Assembly (NCBI GenBank): GCA_019454985.1 | Contig: JACFNF010000007.1 | Location: 1 to 64,000, forward strand | From: Bacteroidales bacterium | Lineage (GTDB): Bacteria; Bacteroidota; Bacteroidia; Bacteroidales; F082 | Direction of reading: 5' to 3' | Length of the DNA stretch: 64,000 nucleotides | Shown here: piece by piece, positions 62,704 to 64,000 of the stretch | How positions within the stretch are numbered: the stretch's first letter is position 1 | How the letters are laid out: each line of letters begins with the position of its first letter | Notes under the pieces: generated by a model | The model's database searches: none | Told to the model about the DNA's origin: nothing | The model's input: the letters and a program-made list of their open reading frames with translations, nothing else | Program-made: the position numbers and the translations under genes

Positions 62704-64000
62704 TTAAAACCCGTTGAGTTTCATCGTCACCGTGGGGATGAGCAACAGAAATCCCAATAAAATAAGAATCAACATATAAGGCCATATCCAACGGAACCAT
62801 TTTTCGTAGGGGATTCGGGCTACTCCCAAAACGGCAATCAACACCCCCGATGTTGGGGTAATCATATTGGTGAATCCGTCGCCAAACTGGAAGGCCATGA
62901 CAGTTGCCTGACGCGAAACCCCAATTAAATCGCTAAAAGGTGCCATAATAGGCATGGTGATAGCCGCCTTGGCCGAGCCCGAAGGAATGGCAATATTGAT
63001 CACAGTTTGAATCATATACATCACCCCCACCGAGGCAATCTGACCAAAATTACCCATTGCTTTCGACAGCCCGTAAAGGATCGAATCAATAATGCCTCCC
63101 TCTTCCAAAGTAATAATGATGCCCCCGGCCAAACCAATGATGATGGCCGCCGAAAGGATGTCTTTCACTCCTTCCACAAAAAGTTTGGCAATGTCATCGG
63201 CCGATTTGTTGATGGCCAATCCACTGGCAATGCCAAGGCCCATAAACAGTGTGGCAATCTCCATCACATACCAGCCATAGCCCATCACGCCAACAATCAG
63301 ATAGACAATGGTATAGGCAAGTAACACAAGGATAAAGTAATGCACCGATTTGCGCAGGCTTAAATATCCGGAAAGGATAAAAACCAGCGTCAGAACCGGC
63401 AATACCGGCCAGGTGGCAGCACTGTTACCAAGCTTTAAAGTGGTCTGAGGATGAAACCACGAAAAAGCCGACATCGTCAGGATGAGCGCCACAAAAACAA
63501 TCCATGCCATGCGGGGGGTATAATAGGTGACTTCTGTTTCCTTACCACTGAATTCGTTTCGCCAATGGGCATCTTCGTGATACATGATCGAACTCTTAGG
63601 ATTCTTTTTCACCTTATGGGCATACCGAAGAATGAAGGTAAAACCAACAATATTGATGACAACCCAACTGAAAATACGGTATTCAATGCCCGAAAAAAGC
63701 GGAATTTCAGCCAAACCCTGAGCAATGCCGATGGTAAACGGATTGAGGATTGCCCCCGAAAACCCGAGATGCGCGGCCACATAAACCAATCCCACCCCTA
63801 CAATGGAATCGTAACCCATAGAGATAGCCAAAGGGATAAGGATAATGGTGAAAGCAATGGTTTCTTCGCTCATACCAAATACAGCGCCGAAAAAACTAAA
63901 AAGCGTCATAATCATCACCATGATGATATTGTCAACACCCAGCTTCTTCACTAATCTGTTGTGTTCAAGGCGTTTGGCAAACCTGAGAAAGTCGAAAATT
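62704..64000 (-). CDS. YfcC/DcuC-type membrane transporter, 5' end outside window
   Basis: The frame stays open to the right edge (residues IFDFLRFAKRLEHNRLV precede the first internal GTG at 63951), and the family is ~470-510 residues, so the N-terminus is missing. About eleven TM helices are visible. Family signatures: FGAVFGMSEETIAF, the hairpin SGSAKAAITMPIMAPFSDLIGV and the final NMITPTSGVLIAVLGVARIPYEKW. YfcC proteins are related to C4-dicarboxylate and basic-amino-acid/peptide antiporters of the ion-transporter superfamily; the substrate cannot be assigned. The gene lies 93 bases upstream of the hybrid kinase, which has its own promoter near its stop. Confidence 0.85.
   Translation of the reverse strand, partial: IFDFLRFAKRLEHNRLVKKLGVDNIIMVMIMTLFSFFGAVFGMSEETIAFTIILIPLAISMGYDSIVGVGLVYVAAHLGFSGAILNPFTIGIAQGLAEIPLFSGIEYRIFSWVVINIVGFTFILRYAHKVKKNPKSSIMYHEDAHWRNEFSGKETEVTYYTPRMAWIVFVALILTMSAFSWFHPQTTLKLGNSAATWPVLPVLTLVFILSGYLSLRKSVHYFILVLLAYTIVYLIVGVMGYGWYVMEIATLFMGLGIASGLAINKSADDIAKLFVEGVKDILSAAIIIGLAGGIIITLEEGGIIDSILYGLSKAMGNFGQIASVGVMYMIQTVINIAIPSGSAKAAITMPIMAPFSDLIGVSRQATVMAFQFGDGFTNMITPTSGVLIAVLGVARIPYEKWFRWIWPYMLILILLGFLLLIPTVTMKLNGF

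Overview
The window comes from a Bacteroidota chromosome. The signs are: TAnnTTTG (-7) promoter boxes in front of most transcription units with almost no Shine-Dalgarno sequences; a type IX secretion component (PorW/SprE) and a secreted protein with a T9SS C-terminal sorting domain; a TonB-dependent receptor paired with a surface lipoprotein; and families largely confined to this phylum (DUF4271, DUF5689, DUF6359, the long PurF form, bactofilin plus AtpZ). The pta/ackA pair suits an acetate-forming metabolism. I cannot fix the order or genus. Coding density is high. There is one tRNA and no rRNA, CRISPR array, insertion sequence or prophage; this looks like ordinary chromosomal backbone with a few accessory surface modules.

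Layout. 1-3.2 kb: a beta-helix exported protein cut by the left edge, a beta-CASP metallo-beta-lactamase protein and a small unknown. 3.2-6.5 kb: a pta / 3-hydroxyacyl-CoA dehydrogenase-like / ackA operon on the minus strand. 6.7-8.5 kb: DUF4271 membrane protein and HemD. 8.6-15.1 kb: a multi-OB-fold surface lipoprotein and TonB-dependent receptor, divergent from a secreted EEP-family nuclease/phosphatase. 15.1-22.4 kb: Mfd, RseP, GalE and RfbB. 22.5-28.7 kb: a four-gene metal-efflux (CzcCBA/Cus-type) operon with two His-rich exported proteins. 28.7-32.4 kb: a polytopic membrane protein, a GT2 glycosyltransferase and an M23 peptidase. 32.7-37.0 kb: PorW, bactofilin, AtpZ-like protein, four-TM protein and FolE. 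37.2-40.4 kb: FabD, CinA and a nucleoside phosphorylase. 40.6-46.8 kb: an envelope-glycan operon (MBOAT acyltransferase, AlgJ/AlgX-like SGNH protein, two polytopic proteins). 46.8-54.2 kb: a TPR protein, long PurF, GNAT, PurB, an ABC exporter and tRNA-Arg(CCG). 54.2-64 kb: a TetR-like protein without a visible HTH, a sialidase-like T9SS cargo coupled to a dicarboxylate/amino-acid symporter, a very large hybrid histidine kinase and a YfcC-type transporter cut by the right edge.

The most interesting points are: (i) the receptor / multi-OB-fold lipoprotein / EEP locus, which looks like a system for binding and degrading extracellular nucleic acid or phosphoester; (ii) a ~44-residue C-terminal tail shared by two otherwise unrelated envelope proteins, at 28.7 and 43.3 kb, one of which also has a full-length paralogue inside the glycan operon; (iii) a 3-hydroxyacyl-CoA dehydrogenase homologue with altered active-site motifs between pta and ackA. 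Start codons were moved downstream wherever the longest frame began at TTG/GTG or upstream of a recognisable promoter.
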